From NCBI GenBank assembly GCA_964017195.1, contig OZ024890.1, forward strand, positions 69,679,376-69,743,375: a DNA stretch of 64,000 nt, given 5' to 3'. Within the stretch, counting starts at the first letter, position 1. The number at the start of each line of letters is the position of its first letter. Source of the DNA: Siderastrea radians (taxonomy: Eukaryota; Cnidaria; Anthozoa; Scleractinia; Rhizangiidae). The notes beneath the pieces were generated by a model. It ran no database searches and was not told the DNA's origin. It saw only the letters and a program-made list of their open reading frames with translations. Shown here in pieces: positions 20,119-27,630 of the stretch. Made by a program: the position numbers and the translations under genes.

Positions 20119-20787
20119 TTAACTTGATTCTTGATTCTTCTTTTTGCTTGCTTCTGTAGGTGTCATCTTTGTGCTTGAATGTTTGGTATTGTTATACTGT
20201 TTCACTAATTTAGGTAGCATGTCTAAATACTGTGTATTACCTTGAACAGTAAACTGTTTCCACATTTTGGTTTTAATTGTTCTGTTCCATCTTTCACAAA
20301 CCGACGACTTTTCTTCATTCTCAGTTGAGTACAATTTTATTTTATTCTTATCAAGTAGTTCCTTAACATGTTTGTTGTAATACTCTTTGCCTTTGTCTGT
20401 CCAAAGATATTGTGGTTTACGCTCCTGTTTGAATATTGTTTTAAAAGCATTCATAACGGTTTCACCCTTTTTATCTTTTAATGGAACTATCCAACCGTAT
20501 TTAGAGAATACATCTAGAGCCATGAGAAGATATCTGTAGCCAGCGTTCCATCGACTGAATTTTTGCATCTCAACGATATCTGAACACCATATCTCGTCAA
20601 TGTGGTTTGTAATAACTCTTCTAGTTTTAAATTTCCGTCTGATTGGTTTATGTAATTCATCGGCTAAATGTTGAGCCCAATCATCATAATTACTCAACGC
20701 CGCTTTCCGTTTTTTGGCTTCTTTTGTTTTACACCGAGACCCAGTTTCTGCTTCGTATTGATTAGAAATCGTGCTGTTTGACCCCAT
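20119..20787 (-). CDS. Retroviral-type (rve) integrase
   Basis: Integrates the element by DDE chemistry. Catalytic residues: D70 (IWCSDIVEM), D131 (LWTDKGKEY) and E165 (SSVCERWNRTIK), with 33 residues between D131 and E165 as in retroviral integrases. Conserved LADELHKPIRRKFKTRRV precedes the core. There is no chromodomain and no HHCC zinc domain. The listed ATG at 20787 gives about 30 residues unlike the family. The family-like sequence begins near NYDDWAQ, just after the point where this frame meets the end of the PLA2-domain frame at an A_AAA_AAC heptamer, so the real product may be a fusion made by -1 frameshifting or by an undamaged parent frame. Confidence 0.9.
   Translation of the reverse strand: MGSNSTISNQYEAETGSRCKTKEAKKRKAALSNYDDWAQHLADELHKPIRRKFKTRRVITNHIDEIWCSDIVEMQKFSRWNAGYRYLLMALDVFSKYGWIVPLKDKKGETVMNAFKTIFKQERKPQYLWTDKGKEYYNKHVKELLDKNKIKLYSTENEEKSSVCERWNRTIKTKMWKQFTVQGNTQYLDMLPKLVKQYNNTKHSSTKMTPTEASKKKNQESS
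20651..20715 (-). promoter_or_regulatory. Candidate -1 ribosomal frameshift signal
   Basis: On the minus strand AAAAAAC (20715-20709) lies in the PLA2 frame as A_AAA_AAC, a classical slippery heptamer. After a 6-base spacer, CGGCGTTGAG (20702-20693) can pair with CTCAAC and, across an ATTTA bulge, GCCG (down to 20661). The PLA2 frame stops within this stem (TGA), and the -1 frame reads straight into the integrase. An alternative is a simple lost A in the run. Confidence 0.5.
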
Positions 20788-21494
20788 TTAGGCATATGGC
20801 CATACGGAATCATATCAAGTGACTTAACCATTTGCTGGTCACATTCATTTTTGTTTTTCCCCATGTCATAACAAATATCATGATGAGCTGATATTCTATC
20901 AACTTCATTGGAAGGTTGTACGTGCCACTTGGTGACCTCTCCAGTGTTTTTATCATACTCTAACTGTTTATCGAGAGGGTTATATGCCCCCATGTATTTA
21001 TACTTTCCAGGAGTCCATCCAGCTTTTGGTCTCGGTATTTTCCCAATTAGTTTATGTATATCAACACCAGCGCCATCCAAATCCTTTCTGTCGGTTTTAT
21101 ACTTTCTATTTGGTCTGATTTTTGTTGATAATTGATCAAGAGCTTGACTTCCGACATTTTGAATCATTGGATTCAACTTATCGAGAGCATAATCGATAGC
21201 CTTTTTCTGCAGTTTTGGGTTTCTCAAGGCTTCTGATCCATAATATCTTCCCATTTCAACTGCCTTTTTTCCAAGCCAAGGAATACCGTGGTGAATCAAT
21301 AAATCAGTACCAGTCGATGCTACTGTATCTAGTAAGCCCGCCCCTTTCGACGGGCTGACGAATTTAGTCTTTGTAATACCACATTCTGCACAAGTACATT
21401 TCATCATAAGTCTGTTATTTTTGGCTCTCACATATCGTTCACTGTCGGGAATACATTCTGTAACCTTTTTTTGTTTCACGCAATATGATTTCAT
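20694..21494 (-). CDS. Phospholipase A2-domain protein with N-terminal zinc ribbon
   Basis: 266 residues. N-terminus MKSYCVKQKK...MKCTCAECGITKTKF is a small cysteine module shared with the next gene (DUF5679-like). Residues about 160-235 form a parvovirus-type PLA2: calcium-loop-like YMGAYNPL (167-174) and the catalytic pair H205-D206 in SAHHDICYD, plus NEVDRI before it. Such domains cut phospholipids, and in virions help membrane escape (family knowledge). The end ...PKNGKRR is basic. A doubled TCTAA lies about 20 bases before ATG. The frame ends inside the integrase frame; see the frameshift signal. Confidence 0.85.
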   Translation of the reverse strand: MKSYCVKQKKVTECIPDSERYVRAKNNRLMMKCTCAECGITKTKFVSPSKGAGLLDTVASTGTDLLIHHGIPWLGKKAVEMGRYYGSEALRNPKLQKKAIDYALDKLNPMIQNVGSQALDQLSTKIRPNRKYKTDRKDLDGAGVDIHKLIGKIPRPKAGWTPGKYKYMGAYNPLDKQLEYDKNTGEVTKWHVQPSNEVDRISAHHDICYDMGKNKNECDQQMVKSLDMIPYGHMPKWGQTARFLINTKQKLGLGVKQKKPKNGKRR

Positions 21495-21515
21495 ATATAA
21501 TATGATTAGATTAGA

Positions 21516-21917
21516 TTAAGGTTCTACATACACGTTTTCATACTTGCCAGTTTTTGGATTTTTCACCAAACGCATGACAGTACCCTTCTTTGGTTTTGTC
21601 CAGAATTTCTTGCTCGTTATACCTGTTTGTCCTGTGAAAGCACCTTTCAAAATATCACCAGACCAATATCGGTCAAATACATGGTTCGTTGATGGAATAA
21701 CTTTGCGAGTTATTTGTTCGGCTATTTTGGCAGCCTCAAAAGCTTTACCTAATGGATTTTCACCTCCCTTTTGGCTTTTGACAAATTTCGTCTTAGTGAT
21801 TCCACATTCAGAGCATTTACATTTGAACATAAGCCTCCCATTTTTAGCCTTTACATATTTTTCACTATTAGGTATACATTCTGTAACCTTTTTCTGTTTA
21901 ACGCAATATGATCTCAT
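21516..21917 (-). CDS. Zinc-ribbon protein, 133 aa, sharing its N-terminus with the PLA2 protein
   Basis: MRSYCVKQKKVTECIPNSEKY...MFKCKCSECGITKTKFV is nearly the same as the first 46 residues of the PLA2-domain protein 20 bases downstream. The rest (GGENPLGKAFEAAKIAEQITRKVIP...RLVKNPKTGKYENVYVEP) is not recognised. The shared module suggests both proteins are delivered to the same place, perhaps the virion. TCTAA lies 14 bases before the ATG. Confidence 0.75.
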   Translation of the reverse strand: MRSYCVKQKKVTECIPNSEKYVKAKNGRLMFKCKCSECGITKTKFVKSQKGGENPLGKAFEAAKIAEQITRKVIPSTNHVFDRYWSGDILKGAFTGQTGITSKKFWTKPKKGTVMRLVKNPKTGKYENVYVEP

Positions 21918-21926
21918 ATATATTAA

Positions 21927-22358
21927 TTAGATATTTTTGAAATACTGTTCTATAAATTTCTCATTATTCGTCGTATCATATATGTCGAAAACTTTAAACA
22001 GATCAAAATATGATTTACCATTATTAATCTCATTTAAAAAGTATAAACAGAAGTAACCGCATGTTGTCGTTAGTAAATTTTGTATTTGATTGTTCTGATG
22101 AAGCAATGTTAAATTCTTTTTTCTCGCATGATTGACAATTTCTTGGAAGGGAGGCAAACCAAAGCTATCAAAGTAATTGATGACTTTATCCTTAACATAA
22201 GTAGCCACCCAATGACTCCCTGGCATATAACTCGGTTCAAGATTGTAAATGAATAATGCTTGTTGATGATCGTGAGGAACATTTTCATCTCTTGACAATA
22301 CATCATTAATTGGAATATTCAGATACTTACACCATTTTATTAAATCATAATTTGACAT
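21927..22358 (-). CDS. Adenain-like cysteine protease
   Basis: 143 residues, typical of the Polinton maturation protease (Ulp1/adenain fold), which trims capsid precursors. Catalytic set in order: H49 in PGSHWVATY, D64 in NYFDSFG, Q91 or Q93 in NNQIQN, and C100 in TTCGYFCLYF. The spacing fits the family and the gene looks intact. It starts 26 bases after the stop of the upstream 276 aa gene and lacks the tight start motif (a TCTAA lies about 46 bases up), so it may be read from a shared transcript. Confidence 0.92.
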   Translation of the reverse strand: MSNYDLIKWCKYLNIPINDVLSRDENVPHDHQQALFIYNLEPSYMPGSHWVATYVKDKVINYFDSFGLPPFQEIVNHARKKNLTLLHQNNQIQNLLTTTCGYFCLYFLNEINNGKSYFDLFKVFDIYDTTNNEKFIEQYFKNI

Positions 22359-22384
22359 AGGAATGTTTTTATGGAATTTTGGTT

Positions 22385-23215
22385 TTACAATAGAATATTT
22401 AGAAGAGGGACGTTTTTGAACGGCGAGTTCTTGCCTAATAGTAGACCTTCGCCCTTTTTTTGAGATTTTTTTTTTTTAGTCCCCATACCGATTGTATCGT
22501 CTGGCCAATTTCCGTAAAAAGGCGGTGTTCTATAAGTGTCGGTCATCAAACCACCATCCTGTTCTGGTATAGATCTGGGTGGTCTTTGTTTAGGTCGTCC
22601 CATCTGAGGAGCTCCTTTACCAGTCATCTTCTTTATTGCCTCAATAGCTAAAGGGACTCCAATTGATGCAAGGAGAGTCCCTAAGAACCCACCTGTTTGT
22701 ACTTTTGTCGGTTTTATATGAACACCAGAACCGGTTTGTAGAGCATTTAATATATCTTGTTTTTGTTTTGTGGTCAAAAGATGTTTATATGCTATCAACT
22801 GGTTGATTTTATTTTGTGGTATTAGGAACCCACCGGTTTGTAAACCTTTTCCAGATATCTTCTTAACAATCTGAGATGCTCCTTGACTAGCTGCTCCAGC
22901 TAAAGCCGACAATCCAAGAGTCTTAGCAATAGTGGGAGCAAAAGTTCGTCCCAGATTCAAAACTGTAGACAGAAGAGATCCACCTAATTGCTTTCGAATG
23001 TTTGTTTTAGAAAGTTTAATGTCCATTCCTTTTCTCAATTTTCTATTTTTATTCAATCGCTTAACTATATTCTGAGGTACGTATAGAGTGTCATTCCCAG
23101 ATAGAGAGTCCTTTGTCAGTCTCAAAATGATAGTTTCTCTTTTATGATACGCGTTACTAAGATTCTTTTTCTGGTTTGGTGATAAACTAACTTTAATTTC
23201 GTATAGTTGTGTCAT
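22385..23215 (-). CDS. Glycine-rich, membrane-active-looking minor virion protein
   Basis: 276 residues. The N-terminus YEIKVSLSPNQKKNLSNAYHKRETIILRL is followed by repeated hydrophobic-glycine segments (LGGSLLSTVLNLG, ALAGAASQGASQIVKKISGKGLQTGGF, TGGFLGTLLASIGVPLAIEAIKKMTGKG), then a basic KKKKSQKKGEGLLLGKNSPFKNVPLL end. The family is common in cnidarian Polintons next to protease and capsid genes. Amphipathic Gly-rich helices recall adenovirus-type minor proteins that act on membranes or DNA, but that role is inferred. TCTAA lies 15 bases before the ATG. Confidence 0.75.
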   Translation of the reverse strand: MTQLYEIKVSLSPNQKKNLSNAYHKRETIILRLTKDSLSGNDTLYVPQNIVKRLNKNRKLRKGMDIKLSKTNIRKQLGGSLLSTVLNLGRTFAPTIAKTLGLSALAGAASQGASQIVKKISGKGLQTGGFLIPQNKINQLIAYKHLLTTKQKQDILNALQTGSGVHIKPTKVQTGGFLGTLLASIGVPLAIEAIKKMTGKGAPQMGRPKQRPPRSIPEQDGGLMTDTYRTPPFYGNWPDDTIGMGTKKKKSQKKGEGLLLGKNSPFKNVPLLNILL

Positions 23216-23289
23216 ATATTATATGTTAGATAAATTCTATTTTAAAAAACATATTCATTTAAATTTTCATCGATGTAAAACTTATTTAT

Positions 23290-24579
23290 TTAAACTATCA
23301 TTAGTTCGTTCCCAACTGTCTTAACCACAACCTCACTCTCGTAAAATACGATGCTATGAGCTCGGACGTTTGCGGCTGGGGCTACATTGAGACGATAATG
23401 GAGAATCAACTGTTTAGGATCTCTTGTCACTACCTCTTTTTGATATGTCAAATCGAAATATATTAATCCGTACAAACTACTAAAATTAGATACATTAAGT
23501 TGTGTCCCAGAATTGTAATCGTTTTTACGAAATGCATAACTCATGAGATCATTGAATATCCTGATTTTAGAATCTGCATCGTATTCTAGTTCGGGATAGA
23601 ACGTGTTGTTTCCATATTCTAAACGACAACTCGAGAGAGAGCTATTAGCGTCAGCAGCATTCAACTTGAAAGTGTCAAACAAATACGGACTTCTCTCGGA
23701 TTCATCATCATTCGGTGCATCTGTCCGCTGGAGATATATAAAAACATGTTTAACGTCGTCGATAGCTGGACTGATTTGAAACATATTCTGAATAGCTCTG
23801 GTATTTGCTGACTGATTGTAGAGATCTCGCATATATGTCCAGGTTGTTGGCTTGAGAAACTCTGAAACGAAATTACTATACATGCTGTCTTTTGGAATTA
23901 ATCTTGGGAGCCAAAGATACAATCTCTTTACTACAACACGACCAGCGTCTGTACCGTTTGCCATGTGAATCATTTCACTGTCTTCGTTAAGTGTAAGTTC
24001 AAATGCGAGCTGCATTGGGGGCAACATTTTTTTTTCTAATTTTTGGAAAAAACTGTATCGGTTCAACGGTATCATCTCGTTATTCGATTTAGCTCCTCCG
24101 CCGCCGTTATTCTGATTAGCCTGGGTTAAAATGCGACGGGCTTCGAAACCTGTGTTTGTATCTGCTGTAGTTCTGTCAGTATCAAGATACCAGAACGAAT
24201 TCTTTCCAACGGATCTACTAAAATCATCACTATATTCGAGTAAATTTTTAACATTCGTAATTCTATGTAAATTATCACTCTCGTATACTATTTTACCAGA
24301 CGATTTAATAACCATATGTTTGATCAAACTAGAAGACCCGTTTATCATGGTGATGCGATCTGCTGCAGCATATCCAGCACCATCTGCCCTTTTTTGAAGC
24401 TCTTTAGTTACTTCGAAATACCCATTAAAAAAATCGAACATAGTCGACCTATCGTTGATTGTGAATCTGTAACCCGTCTTTTTCTGTGATTGATTGTTAG
24501 CAGGTTGCTCAATGACATTGTCCAAATGGAAATGAACGTATTCATATCTTTGTAAATTATCACTTGTTCTGAAACTCAT
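23290..24579 (-). CDS. Major capsid protein (double jelly-roll)
   Basis: 429 residues, the normal size for Polinton hexon-like capsid proteins, which form the icosahedral shell. Recognised by the overall pattern MSFRTSDNLQRYEYVHFHLD, a FEVTKELQKR region, QLAFELTLNEDSEMIH, RLYLWLPRLIPKDS, and the C-terminal LRLEYGNNTFYPELEYD and IYFDLTYQKE strands. No break is seen. TATCTAAAACTATC lies about 20 bases before the ATG. It sits between the minor virion genes, as usual. Confidence 0.93.
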   Translation of the reverse strand: MSFRTSDNLQRYEYVHFHLDNVIEQPANNQSQKKTGYRFTINDRSTMFDFFNGYFEVTKELQKRADGAGYAAADRITMINGSSSLIKHMVIKSSGKIVYESDNLHRITNVKNLLEYSDDFSRSVGKNSFWYLDTDRTTADTNTGFEARRILTQANQNNGGGGAKSNNEMIPLNRYSFFQKLEKKMLPPMQLAFELTLNEDSEMIHMANGTDAGRVVVKRLYLWLPRLIPKDSMYSNFVSEFLKPTTWTYMRDLYNQSANTRAIQNMFQISPAIDDVKHVFIYLQRTDAPNDDESERSPYLFDTFKLNAADANSSLSSCRLEYGNNTFYPELEYDADSKIRIFNDLMSYAFRKNDYNSGTQLNVSNFSSLYGLIYFDLTYQKEVVTRDPKQLILHYRLNVAPAANVRAHSIVFYESEVVVKTVGNELMIV

Positions 24580-24679
24580 TATATATTGATAGTTTTAGAT
24601 AAAATTCACTTTTTATATAAACCATTTCCCACTTGCTAGTCTATTTATAATTGGATAAAATTCACTTTTTAATAACATT

Positions 24680-25051
24680 TTATCGTCTTAATCCAGTACC
24701 AGATATAAGTCTATTCAGAATTGTGTTGTAATCTTCTTCTTGTTTTGGTTTAGTAGGTTTGGTTGGTTTCATGGTTTTATTCATTGATTGTTTAGTTGAA
24801 CCGTGTAATTTTCTCATAATAAGCTCTCCGCTTTTTTCAGCTGCTTTTTTTCCCAGTTTGTCTCCAGCATGTGAAATACCAGATTCAAGCGCTTTTTTGG
24901 CAAAAGGTTTTAAAACCATTTCTGGAACTTTACTTAACACCCTTCCAACAGGTTTGAAAATGTTATCAACAATGATCCCAGACCCTTTATGTTCATAAAC
25001 AAATCGTCCAAGTTTTGGATGATAAATACGCTTGTATTCAAATGATGCCAT
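24680..25051 (-). CDS. Small basic Polinton protein, 123 aa
   Basis: MASFEYKRIYHPKLGRFVYEHKGSGIIVDN is followed by a Lys/Ala amphipathic helix (KKALESGISHAGDKLGKKAAEKSGEL) and a TKPTKPKQ linker. The place between major and minor capsid genes and the composition suggest a virion component, perhaps DNA- or membrane-binding. TCTAACTAATAG lies 20 bases before ATG. Confidence 0.7.
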   Translation of the reverse strand: MASFEYKRIYHPKLGRFVYEHKGSGIIVDNIFKPVGRVLSKVPEMVLKPFAKKALESGISHAGDKLGKKAAEKSGELIMRKLHGSTKQSMNKTMKPTKPTKPKQEEDYNTILNRLISGTGLRR

Positions 25052-25071
25052 ATATATAACTATTAGTTAGA

Positions 25072-25833
25072 TTAATCTCTCTTCTCTCTTAAAATCAAAC
25101 TGAATGAAGTGTCACTATGATTAAGATCTATGATTCTTCGTTTACCGTCTGTGATATAAATTCGAATTTTATTAATCGTATTTTTATTGACAGGATTGAA
25201 CTGTACACGTCTTGGCTCTTGTGTGAATGAAAAACTTGGTGTTAAAGTACTAGTACTGAAACTATATATAATATCCGTTTCGTCACCATCAACTAAACTT
25301 TCGGATATGAGGTCACAATGAACATTCAATATTTCTCTGTCTTGTGAGAGATTAGGAATTTGATCTCCAATATTTACACTACTTGTTAGAATTTTTTTAT
25401 TGAATCCAATAAGATCATTAAAATTACTTTTAGTAAGATCTAATCTATAATTTTTGTCTAGTGTTATTATTGTTCTGAATATAGTATCGTTGAACTCCAA
25501 ATTGATCGGATATGACGGATTGTTAGCTGCACCTGTTTTTGTTTTTTCTTCGATTAAATTGTCAAAATCAATGTAATTCCATACTCCGGGGCTAAATATT
25601 ATATCCGTCCATTTAGTACCATTATCAGATGAATATCTTATTTTCTGATTATTGAGTTCTTTCGTAATGTTAAACCAAGTGAATGACATCGAAATGATTC
25701 GGTCTAGGCCAATTTCATATTGTCGGTTTGAATCGAGAATTATCGGATTACTGTATTTGATTGTGAAATCCGATGGTTTATTACCACTTTGGTTTTTTAC
25801 GGTATGGGATGATAATACAAGTTGTCTATTCAT
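25072..25833 (-). CDS. Minor capsid (penton-type, single jelly-roll) protein
   Basis: 253 residues: MNRQLVLSSHTVKNQSGNKPSDF, then YEIGLDRIISMSFTWFNI and a strand-rich body ending NKIRIYITDGKRRIIDLNH and SFSLILREKRD. This is the standard Polinton penton homologue, expected at the capsid vertices, where the fibre-like protein could attach. Intact. TCTAAACTAATC lies 18 bases before the ATG. Confidence 0.9.
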   Translation of the reverse strand: MNRQLVLSSHTVKNQSGNKPSDFTIKYSNPIILDSNRQYEIGLDRIISMSFTWFNITKELNNQKIRYSSDNGTKWTDIIFSPGVWNYIDFDNLIEEKTKTGAANNPSYPINLEFNDTIFRTIITLDKNYRLDLTKSNFNDLIGFNKKILTSSVNIGDQIPNLSQDREILNVHCDLISESLVDGDETDIIYSFSTSTLTPSFSFTQEPRRVQFNPVNKNTINKIRIYITDGKRRIIDLNHSDTSFSLILREKRD

Positions 25834-25841
25834 ATATATGA

Positions 25842-26843
25842 TTAGTTTAGACTAAAATAGTTTTTGTATATTTTGTTGTATTGTGGCTTATTGAGTATTG
25901 AATTTCTCAACAAGATGTCGAGAAGTGCAACACCTGTGTTTCTTAGCTCTATGCTATTATTACCGGCAACCTTTGATCCTATAATCAGTTCAAGTTTTTT
26001 CATCATTTCTGTTGGATTATTGAAAAACATTACCTGTCCACCTCTTTTTGTTTTTTTCTTCAAAACAGACCCTTTAATAGATTTGAGTTTTTGGAGTTTT
26101 TGTTGATGGTAATTCATATAATCAGTCAGAACCTTTCTTGTATCTTGAATAATTTTTCTTTGATATTGAGCCTCAGCTTCAGTGATTGAGCCACTATTTA
26201 ATTTTTTAGTAATATTCATCGAATATCCAGAAAGTTGTTGTCGTTTCTCTTTAGCCTTTTTAAGGGTTTTGGTAAGATAAGATTTCCTCTTTTTGTCATT
26301 TATATCTTCTTGTTGAAGTTGTAATTCAATATCATCATAATTCGGTATTTGAAGTTGATCTAAAGCTTGATTTATTCTATCCTCTTCAAGAATTTCGTAA
26401 TCTGGTACTTCTTCTTCGTATTCAGGTGGAAGATCTTCTGGTTTATACATGTATTCAGGGTCAATATAAATTTTTTTTTCACCAGATTCTAAATCCTTGA
26501 AGATATCTTCATAAGATGGAGGTTTTGAAACCAATTGTTTCTCGTTTTCAGGTAAAACAGGTTGATCAAACAAATCATCCAATCCATAATCAGGCACTTC
26601 ATCATCAATAGCTATTCCATAATCTGGAACAGGTCGCTTTTTCTTTGGTAATCTTCTCAATGGTATTTTTGGAGCTGTGAGTTCCTTTAACTCAGATGTT
26701 ATAGGTTTGAAAAGTTTCTCTGCCTCGACTTCACCCATTTGATCAGATATCTTTTTTTGTTTTATTGTATCTCTTACTGTGTTAATCTTTTTACCAAGCT
26801 CAGATCGTTTCTCAGCCATTTCTTTCCATTTGAGTAAACTCAT
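25842..26843 (-). CDS. Coiled-coil structural protein with two PPxY motifs
   Basis: 333 residues. The N-terminus WKEMAEKRSELGKKINTVRDTIKQKK is a charged helix. The middle is acidic and repetitive (VPDYG at 72-76 and 83-87) and contains PPSY (108-111) and PPEY (139-142). A Lys-rich coiled coil (about 188-260) and a C-terminal globular part (NSIELRNTGVALLDILLRNSIL) follow. PPxY binds WW domains of Nedd4-type ligases in other systems, and such motifs help several viruses traffic or bud. A comparable use here is inferred. A variant TGTAAAC motif lies 17 bases before the ATG. Confidence 0.75.
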   Translation of the reverse strand: MSLLKWKEMAEKRSELGKKINTVRDTIKQKKISDQMGEVEAEKLFKPITSELKELTAPKIPLRRLPKKKRPVPDYGIAIDDEVPDYGLDDLFDQPVLPENEKQLVSKPPSYEDIFKDLESGEKKIYIDPEYMYKPEDLPPEYEEEVPDYEILEEDRINQALDQLQIPNYDDIELQLQQEDINDKKRKSYLTKTLKKAKEKRQQLSGYSMNITKKLNSGSITEAEAQYQRKIIQDTRKVLTDYMNYHQQKLQKLKSIKGSVLKKKTKRGGQVMFFNNPTEMMKKLELIIGSKVAGNNSIELRNTGVALLDILLRNSILNKPQYNKIYKNYFSLN

Positions 26844-26972
26844 TATATCATTTGTTTACATAAAATTTCGTATTTTGTTCGGAAAAATTAGGGTTATCAT
26901 ATATAAAAACGCTCGCATAGCGTGTCGCATAGCGTGTCGCATAGCGTGTGAAATTGTATAACATAATATCAT
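26844..26972. promoter_or_regulatory. Divergent promoter region with three 12-bp repeats
   Basis: The only head-to-head gap between the two transcription directions of the Polinton. It holds TATATAAAA (26900-26908) and three perfect CGCATAGCGTGT units (26914-26949), GC-richer than the rest, before the ATPase start. The repeats could be a binding site; nothing more is visible. Confidence 0.5.
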
Positions 26973-27614
26973 ATGAAGATTCAAAATTACGACATCCAAG
27001 ATGATGACAATGACGATTTTGTTCAATTAAAGAGTTTCATGCCAAACCGATGTTTTAGGATGTTAGTTTGTGCTCCCTCTGGTGGTGGTAAGACTAATCT
27101 TTTGCTTGATATGATATATAGGCTTCTCTATTTTGATAAGATATACCTTTATGCTCGAAATCTCTCCCAAAGCAAATATAAGCATCTGTTGAAATCTCTT
27201 GAACCAATATCAAAAGAGGCCGGTTATGATGTGATAGAAGCAAGTAACGATGAAATCATCCCTCTGACAAATTTGTCTGATGAAAACCAAAAATTAATCA
27301 TATTTGATGACTATTTGAATACAGGTAAGAAAAATGACGAACGGATACGTGACTACTTCACCAATTCTAGAAACAAAAACTGCTCTTGTATCTATTTGTC
27401 ACAAAGTTATTATGGGACAGATAAAACAATAAGACTGAATAGTTCACATTATTGCATATTCGATTTCCCATCAAGAAATGAACAATCCATGATTTGTAGA
27501 GAATTGGGTGTTAACAAAGAAAATTACCAAAAGGCCACTAAGGATCCATATAGTTTTTTGTATGTTGATAAGGTAAAAAAAAAGGTAGCCCGAAATTTCG
27601 ACGAAAAAATCTAA
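26973..27614 (+). CDS. Genome-packaging ATPase (FtsK/HerA type)
   Basis: 213 residues. Walker A APSGGGKTN (34-42), Walker B LIIFDD (108-113) and a sensor-like CIYLSQSYYGTDKTIR. Pumps DNA into the capsid in this virus lineage. Length and motif order fit Polinton ATPases and the frame is intact. It is the first plus-strand gene, after the repeat-bearing divergent promoter. Confidence 0.93.
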   Translation: MKIQNYDIQDDDNDDFVQLKSFMPNRCFRMLVCAPSGGGKTNLLLDMIYRLLYFDKIYLYARNLSQSKYKHLLKSLEPISKEAGYDVIEASNDEIIPLTNLSDENQKLIIFDDYLNTGKKNDERIRDYFTNSRNKNCSCIYLSQSYYGTDKTIRLNSSHYCIFDFPSRNEQSMICRELGVNKENYQKATKDPYSFLYVDKVKKKVARNFDEKI

Positions 27615-27630
27615 ACTAATATTATATTAT

